Notes: a model not told the origin generated them from the sequence alone. 64,000 bases of DNA from Pelomonas sp039929605 (GCF_039929605.1 NZ_JBDSQX010000152.1:1-64000), one strand, 5' to 3'; numbered from the stretch's first letter, positions 1 to 7,374 are shown. Made by a program: numbers and translations.

Positions 1-99
1 ACCCGGCTGCACTCGACGCTGGGCTATCTCAGTCCGATGCAGTTCGAGAAAAACTGGCTTGCAGCGCAGTCCAAGCAAGCCAATTCACGGCTCGGTTAA
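1..99 (+). CDS. IS3-family transposase OrfB, C-terminal end (partial)
   Basis: The first 99 bases encode the last 32 residues of an integrase-core transposase and then a TAA stop. The segment includes LHSTLGYLSPMQFE, the typical C-terminal signature of IS3-family OrfB proteins, where the DDE integrase domain ends. The rest of the protein lies left of the window, so I cannot tell whether the element is intact. The protein would cut and join the ends of its own element. Confidence in the family is high; the IS3 subgroup cannot be decided from this piece. Confidence 0.85.
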   Translation, partial: TRLHSTLGYLSPMQFEKNWLAAQSKQANSRLG

Positions 100-127
100 G
101 GGATACGGATTCCAGGGGCAAGGTCAC
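1..127 (+). mobile_element. Right end of an IS3-family insertion sequence
   Basis: Downstream of the transposase stop at 99 there are about 28 bases ending in CCAGGGGCAAGGTCACA. This fits an IS3-type terminal inverted repeat, which usually ends in CA. The exact end (about 127) is inferred, because the left inverted repeat and the target-site duplication are outside the window. A palindromic repeat begins only about 19 bases further on (146), so the element may have landed next to a REP-like sequence. Confidence 0.55.
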
Positions 128-145
128 AACAAGCTCCGGTGGTCA

Positions 146-179
146 AACGTTGGGGTTCGCAGGCTCACCCCAACCTACG
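146..179. repeat. REP-like palindrome, copy 1
   Basis: This short palindrome contains GTTGGGGTTCGC, a short loop and CTCACCCCAACCTAC. Its two arms (TTGGGGT / ACCCCAA) are complementary, so it can fold as a hairpin. The same unit recurs at about 1150, 2925, 4336 and 4386 and nowhere else that I noticed, so it is confined to the first 5 kb. It lies between the IS end and the stop codon of the PEP-CTERM gene. Confidence 0.8.
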
Positions 180-181
180 GG

Positions 182-1030
182 CTACGCCAGCAGCGTGCGA
201 TGACCGTCGGCTTGCACCGACTCCCGCCGGGCGCACGCCATCCTGCTTGCGACTCCCACCGCAAGCAATCCACCGAGCAGCATCAGCAGCGTGGAGGGCT
301 CTGGTACCGCCGTCAGGAACACGCCCGAGGCCGAGGAATACGACTGGTACTCGGGAAGCAGCGCAAGAGAAAGGCGCAAGGTGTGTCCTGCATCAGCGAT
401 GCCGCCCCCCACCGCCGTCGCCTGGAGGTTGGCAGAGAGCAAGATGGAACCGCGGCCTTCAAAGTCGGTCGAAGTGATGACCAGAGGCAGGGAGAAGACC
501 TCCTGAACGCGTCCGCCCTCTTTGCACGGCAAGGTGATGGCGCTGCAGTCGGTCGAGACGAATCGCATCTGCGTGTTGCCAGGCGCCGTGGCGACCGCCA
601 CGTTCGACAGCGCCGAAATCCCTTTGAACGTGGCTTCGTAGCCTGTGTCGCTGGTGAGCATCGCCTCGAAGGAAACCCTCAACTCACCCACATAGGTGCC
701 GACCGACGCTCCGTTGAACCAGAGCGAATCTGCGAACGTGGCACCGGCCGAGCCGACGGCCATCCCGTCTCCCGGCCTGCCGCCCGAGACGTACGCCTTC
801 AAGGCACCGGTCGCGAGGTCGGCAGAGGAACGTGTTTCTAGTCCGCCGACCAGCAGCGACCCACTGGCCTGTTGCAGCCCCGTGTCCGCGTAAGTGAGGA
901 CTTCGCCGTCGACCTGCACCGCGCCCCCCGCGTAGGTCTGCTGGGCCTGACTCAGCCCTGTGAAGACCAAGCATGCAGCGACTGCAATCCGACGGCTCCA
1001 TTGATTGACTTGCAAACGGCTCTTTTTCAT
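182..1030 (-). CDS. PEP-CTERM sorting domain protein
   Basis: This is a 282-residue exported protein of unknown function. It has an N-terminal Sec signal (basic MKKSRLQ start, hydrophobic stretch, cleavage near AQA around residue 29) and a C-terminal PEP-CTERM signal. That signal consists of VPEPST, a hydrophobic helix (LLMLLGGLLAVGV) and basic residues near 255-268. In this family the signal is recognised by an exosortase (EpsH/XrtA type), and the protein is processed in the envelope and often goes with exopolysaccharide. About 14 residues follow the basic cluster, which is longer than usual; readthrough into REP-derived sequence may have extended the end. No exosortase gene is in the window. 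Confidence 0.85.
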   Translation of the reverse strand: MKKSRLQVNQWSRRIAVAACLVFTGLSQAQQTYAGGAVQVDGEVLTYADTGLQQASGSLLVGGLETRSSADLATGALKAYVSGGRPGDGMAVGSAGATFADSLWFNGASVGTYVGELRVSFEAMLTSDTGYEATFKGISALSNVAVATAPGNTQMRFVSTDCSAITLPCKEGGRVQEVFSLPLVITSTDFEGRGSILLSANLQATAVGGGIADAGHTLRLSLALLPEYQSYSSASGVFLTAVPEPSTLLMLLGGLLAVGVASRMACARRESVQADGHRTLLA

Positions 1031-1149
1031 TCAGGTATCCGGGTTGAAATGGCGTTAGGCAGGATACGTTCAGCCAATCGGGCGATCGATCCCTAGTGCG
1101 CTGAGACAGTCGCGCGGAGGTGCCGCTGGCGTGTTGGTGTGTGCCCGCG

Positions 1150-1180
1150 ACGTTGGGGTTCGCTGCACTCACCCCATACA
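1150..1180. repeat. REP-like palindrome, copy 2
   Basis: The sequence ACGTTGGGGTTCGCTGCACTCACCCCA is a variant of copy 1 with an altered right flank. That flank carries ATGGACGCCCCC, which also occurs beside the half-copy near 2757. It lies about 60 bases from the RAYT remnant, which is the usual neighbourhood of such palindromes. Confidence 0.75.
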
Positions 1181-1238
1181 TGGACGCCCCCGTTTGCCAA
1201 GCGGTCTTTCAGTGGTGACGGAGAGGAAAAGATTGCAG

Positions 1239-1530
1239 CTATACATTCGGGCTTTGAATGCGCTTGAGCGCTGCTGCCCCTGATGGAATTCGCTGATCGG
1301 CGCCTCTATCAATTGACGCTGCCCCCAAGGCGTCGATGACGCCTTCGCGAATCAAGCGATGAATGCTGGGGTACGGCCAGCCGGCTGCCCGTTCGGCCCA
1401 GCCGTGCTTCACCGGATTGAAGCTGTTCCGCGGGCCGTCGATAGGGTCCGTCAGCATTTGCCCGCTGCGGTTGGCCACGTTCAACTTGAAGAAGCAGGTA
1501 GCGCCCGGGGGTGTCGGCGCGGCGGTAGCT
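1239..1530 (-). pseudogene. Internally deleted, frameshifted RAYT (REP-associated tyrosine transposase)
   Basis: Read on the minus strand, 1530 to about 1450 encodes YRRADTPG followed, after a one-base shift in a run of C residues, by ATCFFKLNVANRSG. This corresponds to the N-terminus of RAYT/TnpA-REP proteins. The frame then jumps to NPVKHGWAERAAGWPY and SIHRLIREG, which is the RAYT C-terminal signature. The middle of the Y1_Tnp domain, including the expected HUH motif and catalytic tyrosine region, is missing. The initiating ATG is also absent. The copy is dead. Intact relatives excise and move REP hairpins, and the hairpins at 146, 1150, 2925, 4336 and 4386 are plausible substrates of a former active copy. 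Confidence 0.75.
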
Positions 1531-1601
1531 CCTTCGGCCAGATTCTTTGAAGCCGTTTTTCGGCCGGCGGCTTTGGGCCGTCGGCCGCCTGCATTGCCGT
1601 C

Positions 1602-1847
1602 TCAGGTATCGGACATTGCCTGCTCATTGCGGCGATGGATCCAATGGGCCGCGCTCTCGAACAAGCCGACGGTCCAACACATCGGGCAGCCCTTGAACAT
1701 CCACAAGGCCATCGGCATCAGAAACAGGCTGGGCACCCAGCTGCTGTCGATGGTGCTTAGCGACCACCACAGCGCGGCGGCGCCCAACGTGCCGCGCAGC
1801 AGGTGCACACCGAGACTGCGGTTACCGAAGATCACGGGCGCCCCCAA
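1602..1847 (-). CDS. Small CPMC-motif membrane protein
   Basis: This is an 81-residue protein with two hydrophobic segments (about residues 13-30 and 38-50) and a CPMC motif in KGCPMCWTVGLFE. It resembles the small YgaP/DUF2892-like inner-membrane proteins, and the gene before it encodes another CPMC protein. The start overlaps the end of that gene by 26 bases, which implies translational coupling. The pair follows an ECF sigma factor gene on the same strand. The role is unknown; paired cysteines suggest metal or redox chemistry, but that is inference. Confidence 0.7.
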   Translation of the reverse strand: MGAPVIFGNRSLGVHLLRGTLGAAALWWSLSTIDSSWVPSLFLMPMALWMFKGCPMCWTVGLFESAAHWIHRRNEQAMSDT

Positions 1848-2046
1848 GTTTGCGAGGGCTACGTCCCGCCATCGCGCACATCGGGCAGTAGCCCACCACT
1901 GCGGTGAGCCCGCTAATCACGCCGGCGACAGCGAAGCCGATGCCCACAGGGTTGAGCCCGAAGTGCCAGGCGCAGGCGCCCATCAGCATGCCAGCCAGGA
2001 GGCGCAGCCCGCGCTCCCAGGCAGGAAGGTTTTTGACGTACCACAT
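1822..2046 (-). CDS. DUF2892 (YgaP-like transmembrane domain) protein
   Basis: This 74-residue protein starts MWYVKNLPAWERGLR. That is the typical start of DUF2892 proteins, which carry the transmembrane hairpin found in the E. coli rhodanese YgaP. Two hydrophobic helices follow, and the C-terminal part has the CPMC motif in VVGYCPMCAMAG. I chose the ATG at 2046 because AAAGGG lies 8 bases upstream; an in-frame ATG at 2073 would add nine residues. It lies between the ECF sigma gene and the second CPMC protein, probably in one transcript. Its biochemical function is not established. Confidence 0.75.
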   Translation of the reverse strand: MWYVKNLPAWERGLRLLAGMLMGACAWHFGLNPVGIGFAVAGVISGLTAVVGYCPMCAMAGRSPRKLGGARDLR

Positions 2047-2121
2047 AGATCCAACCCTTTCAGATGAAGACATCCGCTAAGAGGCTCGGCGGCGCCGTTT
2101 CGGTTCAACGATCAACGTGAT

Positions 2122-2637
2122 TCAGAGGGTCAGCCGCCGGCGCATCAGCGCGCGCGCTCGATGCAGGCGACTTTTTGTTGTCTCCAGGCCGACGCTCAGC
2201 GCGTCGGCAGCCTCGGGCACGGTGTGCCCCATCACATCAACCAGCACCAGGACCTCGCGGTAGATCGGTGCCAATTCCTCCAGCGCGCGGGCGAGATCCA
2301 ATCGCAAGGCATCCTGCGATTCCACCGCGTGGAAAGGTTCCTCCTCGTTCAGCGGCTCCGTCGGCTGCCGCTGCTTGAGCAGCCGCATGCACAGCCGCCG
2401 GACGGTCACGAACAGCCAACTGGAAAGCGCGGCGGCCACCCGCAAGGTCGGCACGCGGCGAGCGACGATCCACATGGCGTCCTGCACCGCGTCGTCGACA
2501 TCGTGACTGGCGCAATGACGGCGGGCATAGCGTCGCAGGTCGGGCTGGCAGCGGCGAAGCAAGGCCTCAAGCGCCTGAGCGTCGCCCGCGCGTGCGCAGG
2601 CCACGAGTTCGTCGTCGGGCATCGAGGATGAAGGCAT
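2122..2637 (-). CDS. ECF-type RNA polymerase sigma factor
   Basis: This 171-residue protein has the two ECF sigma regions. Region 2 (about residues 15-85) includes the DVDDAVQDAMW core-binding motif and SWLFVTVRRLC. Region 4 (about 110-168) has the helix-turn-helix EAADALSVGLETTKSRLHRAR. It would direct RNA polymerase to alternative promoters. No anti-sigma gene is adjacent. The two small CPMC membrane proteins just downstream on the same strand are candidate partners or targets. The start at 2637 has a second in-frame ATG five codons on (2622), and I cannot decide between them. Confidence 0.9.
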   Translation of the reverse strand: MPSSSMPDDELVACARAGDAQALEALLRRCQPDLRRYARRHCASHDVDDAVQDAMWIVARRVPTLRVAAALSSWLFVTVRRLCMRLLKQRQPTEPLNEEEPFHAVESQDALRLDLARALEELAPIYREVLVLVDVMGHTVPEAADALSVGLETTKSRLHRARALMRRRLTL

Positions 2638-2741
2638 GCGTTCGGCGGAGGTGGACGTTGAAGCTTAGAGGCAGCGCAACGAGCAATCGGTGCATTGGGG
2701 GGGTGCCAGGCTTCGACATGACGCCGCCGAACGGGGTCAAC

Positions 2742-2760
2742 CGGTAGGTTAATGGGATGG
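2742..2760. repeat. REP-like half copy
   Basis: The sequence GGTAGGTTAATGGGATGG matches one arm of the palindrome at 4386-4424 read in reverse. It is followed by GACGCCCCC, as at copy 2. It adjoins the second RAYT remnant. Confidence 0.5.
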
Positions 2761-2794
2761 ACGCCCCCACCTTGAACGGCATCGATGTGCCAGA

Positions 2795-2897
2795 GTGGAA
2801 GGGCAATGTTCAACCACTGACCTATCGGGCTGCGGTCGGCCGCATTCGACGTGAAGAAGTACATGACGCCGGCCGTGTTGGCGCGGCGGTAGCGCAT
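2795..2897 (-). pseudogene. RAYT N-terminal remnant
   Basis: From an ATG at 2897 the minus strand reads MRYRRANTAGVMYFFTSN and then AADRS, the conserved start of REP-associated tyrosine transposases. After about 30 residues the similarity stops and the frame runs into REP-like sequence (the GGVHPINLP region). No HUH motif or C-terminal signature follows. This is a second, independent RAYT fragment, flanked by the half-palindrome at 2742 and the palindrome at 2925. It cannot encode an active enzyme. Confidence 0.7.
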
Positions 2898-2924
2898 GGG
2901 GCGTGGCGTCAAGGCGGCTGGGGG

Positions 2925-2958
2925 CGTTGGGGTTCGCTGTGCTTGCCCCAACGTACCG
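2925..2958. repeat. REP-like palindrome, copy 3
   Basis: The sequence GCGTTGGGGTTCGCTGTGC followed by TTGCCCCAACGTACC forms a complementary-arm hairpin of the same family. It lies immediately 5' of the RAYT N-terminal remnant (on its strand) and about 60 bases upstream of the acetamidase-like gene. Confidence 0.75.
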
Positions 2959-3019
2959 AGCTGGCCTGATGACCGACGGCACGGGACGGCCCGACATCGG
3001 CCGACCACAATCCGCCGCC

Positions 3020-4333
3020 ATGCGCATGCTCTCACCCACCCACCGGGGCGCCCTGCTCGCCGCTCTTTGGCTGTTGCCCGTCCTCGCATTCGCCGCGACG
3101 ACGCAGCATTGGCTGGTCGCCACCGACCTCTGGGGCAACCAGGCCTATGCCACGCTGGCGCTGGTGCGCGATGGCCAGCGTTTGAGCGGCACGCTGGATG
3201 GCGACGCCCTGGAAGGCAGCACTGACGCCGGCGTGCTGCGCTTCACGACGCGTGACAGCAAGGGTGAGCGCTACACCTATGAAGGCCGCATCGACGCCGA
3301 CCGCTTCGCCGGTGAAGCCGACTGGCCGGATTCCAACCATGCCGGCGTCCGCATCCGCCACCGCTTCACCGCGCGCTTGCTGCCCGAGCAACCGCCTGGC
3401 GGGCCGCAACAGCACACCTACGACCCCAAGGACTTCTCCAATCTCTTCACTGCGGACCGGGAGCCCGTCCTGACGATCTGGCCGGGGGACACGGTGCACA
3501 CGCGCACGATCGACTCGGGCGGCGTGGATGAGCGCGGCGTCACGCGGGCCCTGTTCGGCAACCCGCAGACCGGCCCCTTCTTTGTCAGCGGTGCGGAACC
3601 GGGCGACACGTTGGTGGTGCATCTCGTGAAGCTGACACCCAACCGCGACTGGGCCGACAGCCTGGACAGCATCGTCGGCCGCGCGCTGGGTGCCAGCCTC
3701 ACGAGCCGCGCGGGCGATCTCGGCCAGCCGGTGCGGTGGGCACTCGACCGCCAGGCAGGCGTCGCACGCCCGCAGAACGCCAAGGGCGCGCTGCGGGCGT
3801 TCGCCGTGCCGCTGCGCCCGATGCTGGGCGGCCTGGGCCTGGCACCCGGCTTCGGTTCGGCACCGATGTCCACCGGCGACACCGGCCGCTCGGGCGGCAA
3901 CATGGACGTCCCGGAAGTGGTGGAAGGCGCAACCGTCTATTTGCCGGTGCAGCAACCCGGCGCGTTGCTCTACCTGGGCGACGCGCACGCTCTGCAGGGC
4001 GATGGCGAGACATCGCAGTACGCGCTGGAGACGTCGATGGACGTGAGCTTGCGCGTTGAGCTGATCAAGGGCCGCGAGCTGCCGCTGCCGCGCGTGGAAT
4101 CGGCGACCGAGATCATGGCGCTGGGCCAAGCGGGCTCGCTGGATGACGCGCTGAAAGCGGCCAGCACGGGGCTGATCCGCTGGCTGGAACAGGACTACGG
4201 ACTGACCTTGTCCGAGGCCGCGCAGGTGCTGGGCAGCGCGGTGCGCTACAGCGTACCCAACCTGGCGGGCCGCAGCGTGGGCGTGGCGGCACGGCTGCCC
4301 AAGGCGCTGCTGCCGCCGAAAAAGACGGACTAG
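3020..4333 (+). CDS. Acetamidase/formamidase family exported protein
   Basis: This is a 437-residue protein of the FmdA/AmdA fold. Family members hydrolyse formamide or acetamide to ammonia and the acid. An N-terminal signal peptide (ALLAALWLLPVLAFA, to about residue 24) places it in the periplasm, unlike classical cytoplasmic amidases. It then has an extra N-terminal beta-rich region of about 110 residues. Family features follow: the WPGDTVHTRT segment near 156-165, GAEPGDTLVVHL near 195-205, and STGDTGRSGGNMD near 295, the usual GGN-D substrate-site loop. An in-frame ATG two codons later is equally possible. It is isolated between REP-like repeats. The true substrate is not predictable. Confidence 0.8.
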   Translation: MRMLSPTHRGALLAALWLLPVLAFAATTQHWLVATDLWGNQAYATLALVRDGQRLSGTLDGDALEGSTDAGVLRFTTRDSKGERYTYEGRIDADRFAGEADWPDSNHAGVRIRHRFTARLLPEQPPGGPQQHTYDPKDFSNLFTADREPVLTIWPGDTVHTRTIDSGGVDERGVTRALFGNPQTGPFFVSGAEPGDTLVVHLVKLTPNRDWADSLDSIVGRALGASLTSRAGDLGQPVRWALDRQAGVARPQNAKGALRAFAVPLRPMLGGLGLAPGFGSAPMSTGDTGRSGGNMDVPEVVEGATVYLPVQQPGALLYLGDAHALQGDGETSQYALETSMDVSLRVELIKGRELPLPRVESATEIMALGQAGSLDDALKAASTGLIRWLEQDYGLTLSEAAQVLGSAVRYSVPNLAGRSVGVAARLPKALLPPKKTD

Positions 4334-4335
4334 CC

Positions 4336-4371
4336 CGGTAGGTTGGGGTGAACGGAGTGAACCCCAACGAA
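4336..4371. repeat. REP-like palindrome, copy 4
   Basis: The sequence CGGTAGGTTGGGGTGAAC followed by GGAGTGAACCCCAACGA is in reverse orientation relative to copies 1, 2, 3 and 5. With copy 5 it makes a head-to-head pair (4336-4424) just behind the acetamidase-like stop codon, like the paired REP units (BIMEs) of enterobacteria. It could act as a transcription-end hairpin for that gene. Confidence 0.8.
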
Positions 4372-4385
4372 TCCTAGCGGCCCAA

Positions 4386-4424
4386 AACGTTGGGGTTCGC
4401 GGGGCTCACCCCATTAACCTACGA
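4386..4424. repeat. REP-like palindrome, copy 5
   Basis: The sequence AACGTTGGGGTTCGCGGGG followed by CTCACCCCATTAACCTACG is the partner of copy 4 in opposite orientation. Its right arm (ATTAACCTAC) matches the half copy at 2742. It overlaps any extended upstream start of the GNAT gene, which argues for the shorter start at 4546. Confidence 0.8.
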
Positions 4425-4545
4425 GCTGCCAGGCCATCGGTTCCCGGTGCAACCAAGCGCGTCGGTGCCTCAAGGCATGCGCATGACTGCAGCACACGCA
4501 GCAGCTGTCTACGATGTCGCCAGACTTCTCAGCCGATTGACACGC

Positions 4546-5028
4546 ATGCGCCGCCCTGCCCTGCCCACCGACCTCAAGCACGTCTTCTCGATCTACTCCC
4601 ACCCCGCCGTCGTGCCCTACCTGACCTACGACCCGATGGAGGAGTCAGCGTTTGTTCCCATCTTCGACGAGCTGCTGCGCAGCGGCACGTTCTGGATCTG
4701 GGAGCTGGACGGCGCCATCGCGGGCTTCTACAGGACGACGCGCTACCCCGGTCGCGTGAGCCATGTCGCCCAGCTGGGCACGCTGGCCGTCGACCCGCGA
4801 CTCCATGGGCGGGGCGTGGGGCGCGCGATGATCGACGACGCGATCCGACATCTGCGCAGTGACGGTATCCGGCGCGTGGAGCTCTACGCGGAAAGCGACA
4901 ACCAGCCGGCGCTCGCCTTCTACAAGCGGCTGGGCTTTGTGCACGAAGGAACGCTCAGGGCCTTCTACAAGCGCTCCCACGAAGCGCACTACGTCGATGA
5001 GTATGTGTTGGGGCTGCTGCTGGACTGA
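4546..5028 (+). CDS. GNAT-family N-acetyltransferase
   Basis: This is a protein of about 160 residues with the GNAT fold, which transfers an acetyl group from acetyl-CoA to an amine. Visible features are the acetyl-CoA binding loop in LAVDPRLHGRGVGRAMIDDAI (near residues 83-103; the R-G-x-G-R part is at 91-95) and motif B, with PALAFYKRLGFVHEGTLR near 123-140. I chose the start at 4546 because it gives the usual short lead before the first beta strand; in-frame ATGs at 4477 and 4483 lie closer to the REP pair. The last 18 codons and the stop are repeated 192 bases downstream. The substrate is unknown. Confidence 0.8.
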   Translation: MRRPALPTDLKHVFSIYSHPAVVPYLTYDPMEESAFVPIFDELLRSGTFWIWELDGAIAGFYRTTRYPGRVSHVAQLGTLAVDPRLHGRGVGRAMIDDAIRHLRSDGIRRVELYAESDNQPALAFYKRLGFVHEGTLRAFYKRSHEAHYVDEYVLGLLLD

Positions 5029-5357
5029 GCGTCGTCGCTCGCTGCGGTGCGGTTCCGCAATGCATCGATGTGCCGGCCACGCCCGCTGCGCAGGCCTCTC
5101 CTCACCCCCAGCCCTCCACCGCATCAGGCCAGGGGGTTGAAATTTGAGACCTGACCCTCGGCTCCCTCCCACGAAGCGCACTACGTAGATGAGTATGTGT
5201 TGGGGCTGCTGCTGGACTGAGAGTCGCCGCTCGCTGCGGTGCGGTTCCGCAATGCATCGATGTGCCGGCCACGCCCGCTGCGCAGGCTTCTCCTCACCCC
5301 CAGCCCTCCACCGCATCAGGCCAGGGGGTTGAAAATTGAGACCTGACCCTCGGCTCC
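4974..5357. repeat. Tandem duplication of about 192 bp covering the GNAT 3' end
   Basis: Copy A spans 4974-5165 and copy B 5166-5357, head to tail, with about five differences (roughly 97% identity). Each copy holds the last GNAT codons, the stop, a C-rich stretch and a TTGAGACCTGACCCTCGGCTC end. A smaller 17-base repeat (TGACCCTCGGCTCCGCG) follows directly at about 5344-5377. The second copy has no start codon and is non-coding. This repeat fills the 434-base gap before the next gene. Confidence 0.9.
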
Positions 5358-5408
5358 GCGTGACCCTCGGCTCCGCGTACCAGCTGAGCTGGCACGATGA
5401 AGGCTGCC

Positions 5409-5436
5409 TTCGAATTCCCTAACGTCTGTGTATGCT
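5409..5436 (+). promoter_or_regulatory. Candidate promoter of the DUF6119 gene
   Basis: A weak -35 element (TTCGAA, 5409-5414) and a -10 element (TATGCT, 5431-5436) are separated by 16 bases. This would start transcription about 20 bases before the gene's ATG. The region is more AT-rich than its surroundings. It is a pattern match only. Confidence 0.35.
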
Positions 5437-5462
5437 GCACGAAACAGTAGGGAGGAGAGGCG

Positions 5463-7055
5463 ATGACCGAGAAAAAGGTGCCCAGGCTTCAGGTAACGGC
5501 ATATCTGTTGAAGGCAACCCGCGTCGCAGAGGCAACTACTTTTTTCAAGACGCTCACAGGAGAGGACGGCACGCCGCTCCGGGAAGGGGCCGGTGAGGGT
5601 CATTTCTTTGCACTCCCCTCTGACGCACAAGATCCGCCTTGGCTTGATCAGGTGAGCTTGTTGCTGGCGACGGCGTCACCGCCCTTGCAAGCGCAGTTCC
5701 CTAGCGCAGTACTGCTCGCAAAACGGGGCGGCCGCTCTTTCCTGCTCACTTTCGGACAAGCGCACAACAGGGTGAAGAACGACTGGATTGAGCCCGACTT
5801 TGGCAAGATCACCGCGCAGGCAGTACTGGCCGGCGGTCAGGTCAGAGAGATGCGATCCGAGCAGGTCTTTGGCAGGCAGCACACCGCCAGTGAGCGATCC
5901 CCCCGTGGCGCCGGGGTCCGTGACTTTGGTTTTGAGCCTGATCGAGATATGGTTGGCGCCGTCGAAGGTGCAGTCAAGTTCGAACATCGACCACTACTCG
6001 GTGCCAAGGTTAGCGGGGGCCAAGCGCTCCGTTTTGAGCTCGACGTCAAGAAGCTCCCGGAAACGCTGGACCTGCTGATAGAGCGGTTTCGATCTGATGA
6101 CCACAAGCGCAACTGGCCTGAGCTAAACAATCTCGCTCTGATACGAGACAACGACAAACTTGAAGCTCTGAACCTCCTGTTAGACGCCGTTCTTGCTGAC
6201 CCAAACGCAGCCGCGAAAGTCGCTCTTTCCGCTTCAGCAGAGCGCACCGGAGATGGCCAGCTTCCGCAGCACTTCATCATCGGTCGGAAAGGCAAGCTCC
6301 CTGCGACTGCACCGTACCTCATGTATGGCAACTGGCTAGCTCATCTCAAGAAGGAGAACTTATCGCCATCAGTTGCCTCCGCCATTGGGACGACGGTTCA
6401 TATGCTGGATGGGGATAAGGAAGACCTGGGCAGTTGCACCATGTTTGACTGCTTTGGCATAGAGGTCTCCGATGCGTCAGGCTCATTCGCGCTGTCGTCT
6501 GGGAAGTGGTACCAAGCCGACCCCGCATTCGTGCAGCGCACCAATCAGGAACTCGCTCAGGTACTTGCTCCGAAGTCAGGCCTATGCGCTTGGGCCACAA
6601 ATGAGGATGAGGGCGTCTACAACCAGAGAGCCTGTGCCACAGACAAAACGCTCTGGTTGTTTGACAAGATGGACGTCCACTATGGTCAAAGCAAGTCGAA
6701 GTTTGAGTTCTGTGACATCCTGCACCTTCCGACGAAAACCTTGTACTTCGTCAAACACCCGACGCGCTCAGCAAGCGTGAGTCATCTCAGTGAACAACTG
6801 CGAAGGACTGCTGAATTGTTCTTCGGCAATGACCAAACTTATCGCGATGCGCTTGCGAAGGCCATTGCGAAAGCCGGAACGAGTTGGGACGCAAGCTGGA
6901 CAAGCGCAAAGCCGCGACGCGACGAGTGGACTCTCTGCCTGGTTTCGATGGGTACGCCGATGAACAAGCTACCGTTCTTCGCCAAGTGCGGCTTGGCAAG
7001 GCTTCTACGAGATCTCGAACAGCGGAACTTCAAGATCGCGTTCCTATCCGTTTGA
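5463..7055 (+). CDS. TIGR04141/DUF6119 family sporadically distributed protein
   Basis: This 530-residue protein resembles the family named 'sporadically distributed protein, TIGR04141' (DUF6119). The best signatures are the NDWIEPDFGKITAQAVL region (about 100-116), the RSPRGAGVRDFGFEPDRDMV region (about 144-163) and the C-terminal LHLPTKTLYFVKHPTRSASV (about 419-438) followed by SHL. The start has a strong ribosome-binding site (GGGAGGAG). Family members occur irregularly in genomic islands, often near restriction or other defence genes; no biochemical activity is assigned. The coding sequence is visibly less GC-rich than its neighbours and uses different codons, so recent transfer is likely. 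It stands alone, between the GNAT tandem repeat and the urease region. Confidence 0.75.
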   Translation: MTEKKVPRLQVTAYLLKATRVAEATTFFKTLTGEDGTPLREGAGEGHFFALPSDAQDPPWLDQVSLLLATASPPLQAQFPSAVLLAKRGGRSFLLTFGQAHNRVKNDWIEPDFGKITAQAVLAGGQVREMRSEQVFGRQHTASERSPRGAGVRDFGFEPDRDMVGAVEGAVKFEHRPLLGAKVSGGQALRFELDVKKLPETLDLLIERFRSDDHKRNWPELNNLALIRDNDKLEALNLLLDAVLADPNAAAKVALSASAERTGDGQLPQHFIIGRKGKLPATAPYLMYGNWLAHLKKENLSPSVASAIGTTVHMLDGDKEDLGSCTMFDCFGIEVSDASGSFALSSGKWYQADPAFVQRTNQELAQVLAPKSGLCAWATNEDEGVYNQRACATDKTLWLFDKMDVHYGQSKSKFEFCDILHLPTKTLYFVKHPTRSASVSHLSEQLRRTAELFFGNDQTYRDALAKAIAKAGTSWDASWTSAKPRRDEWTLCLVSMGTPMNKLPFFAKCGLARLLRDLEQRNFKIAFLSV

Positions 7056-7176
7056 GATCCAATCAAATTCACAGAACTCAGGCTGCTCGGAGGAGCATTT
7101 CATTGGGGCCAACATGGTCAATAGGTCAGCCAAGGCCATGCATACATTACGCGTCTACTGAAACGTAGAAGTTCTG

Positions 7177-7361
7177 TCAGAACAAGAAATACCTCTGCGC
7201 CATCGGCAACTCCTTTGCCGGCTCGCAGGTCAACAGCACGCCGTCCGCCCTCACCTCGTAGGTCTGCGCGTCGATCTCCATGACCGGCAGGTAGTTGTTC
7301 AGCACCATGTCGGCTTCCTGACCGAGCGGCAGCCCTTCACCGACACCAGCGTCTTGGCCAG
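7177..7361 (-). pseudogene. Duplicated 3' end of ureC (fragment)
   Basis: This stretch repeats the last 181-182 bases of ureC (7909-8090) with about five substitutions and one missing C. The missing base puts the fragment out of frame about 40 codons before its own TGA stop. The terminal codons (RYFLF and stop) are kept. The fragment has no start codon and no catalytic residues. It lies just beyond the unknown 168-residue gene, so that gene is bracketed by direct repeats. Confidence 0.9.
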
Positions 7362-7374
7362 ATTTCGCTGGTCG

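Noticed and set aside
1363..2067. A plus-strand frame of about 234 codons across the CPMC genes
   Set aside because: It runs opposite the two small membrane proteins and the RAYT remnant, all with recognisable signatures on the minus strand. The plus frame shows none.
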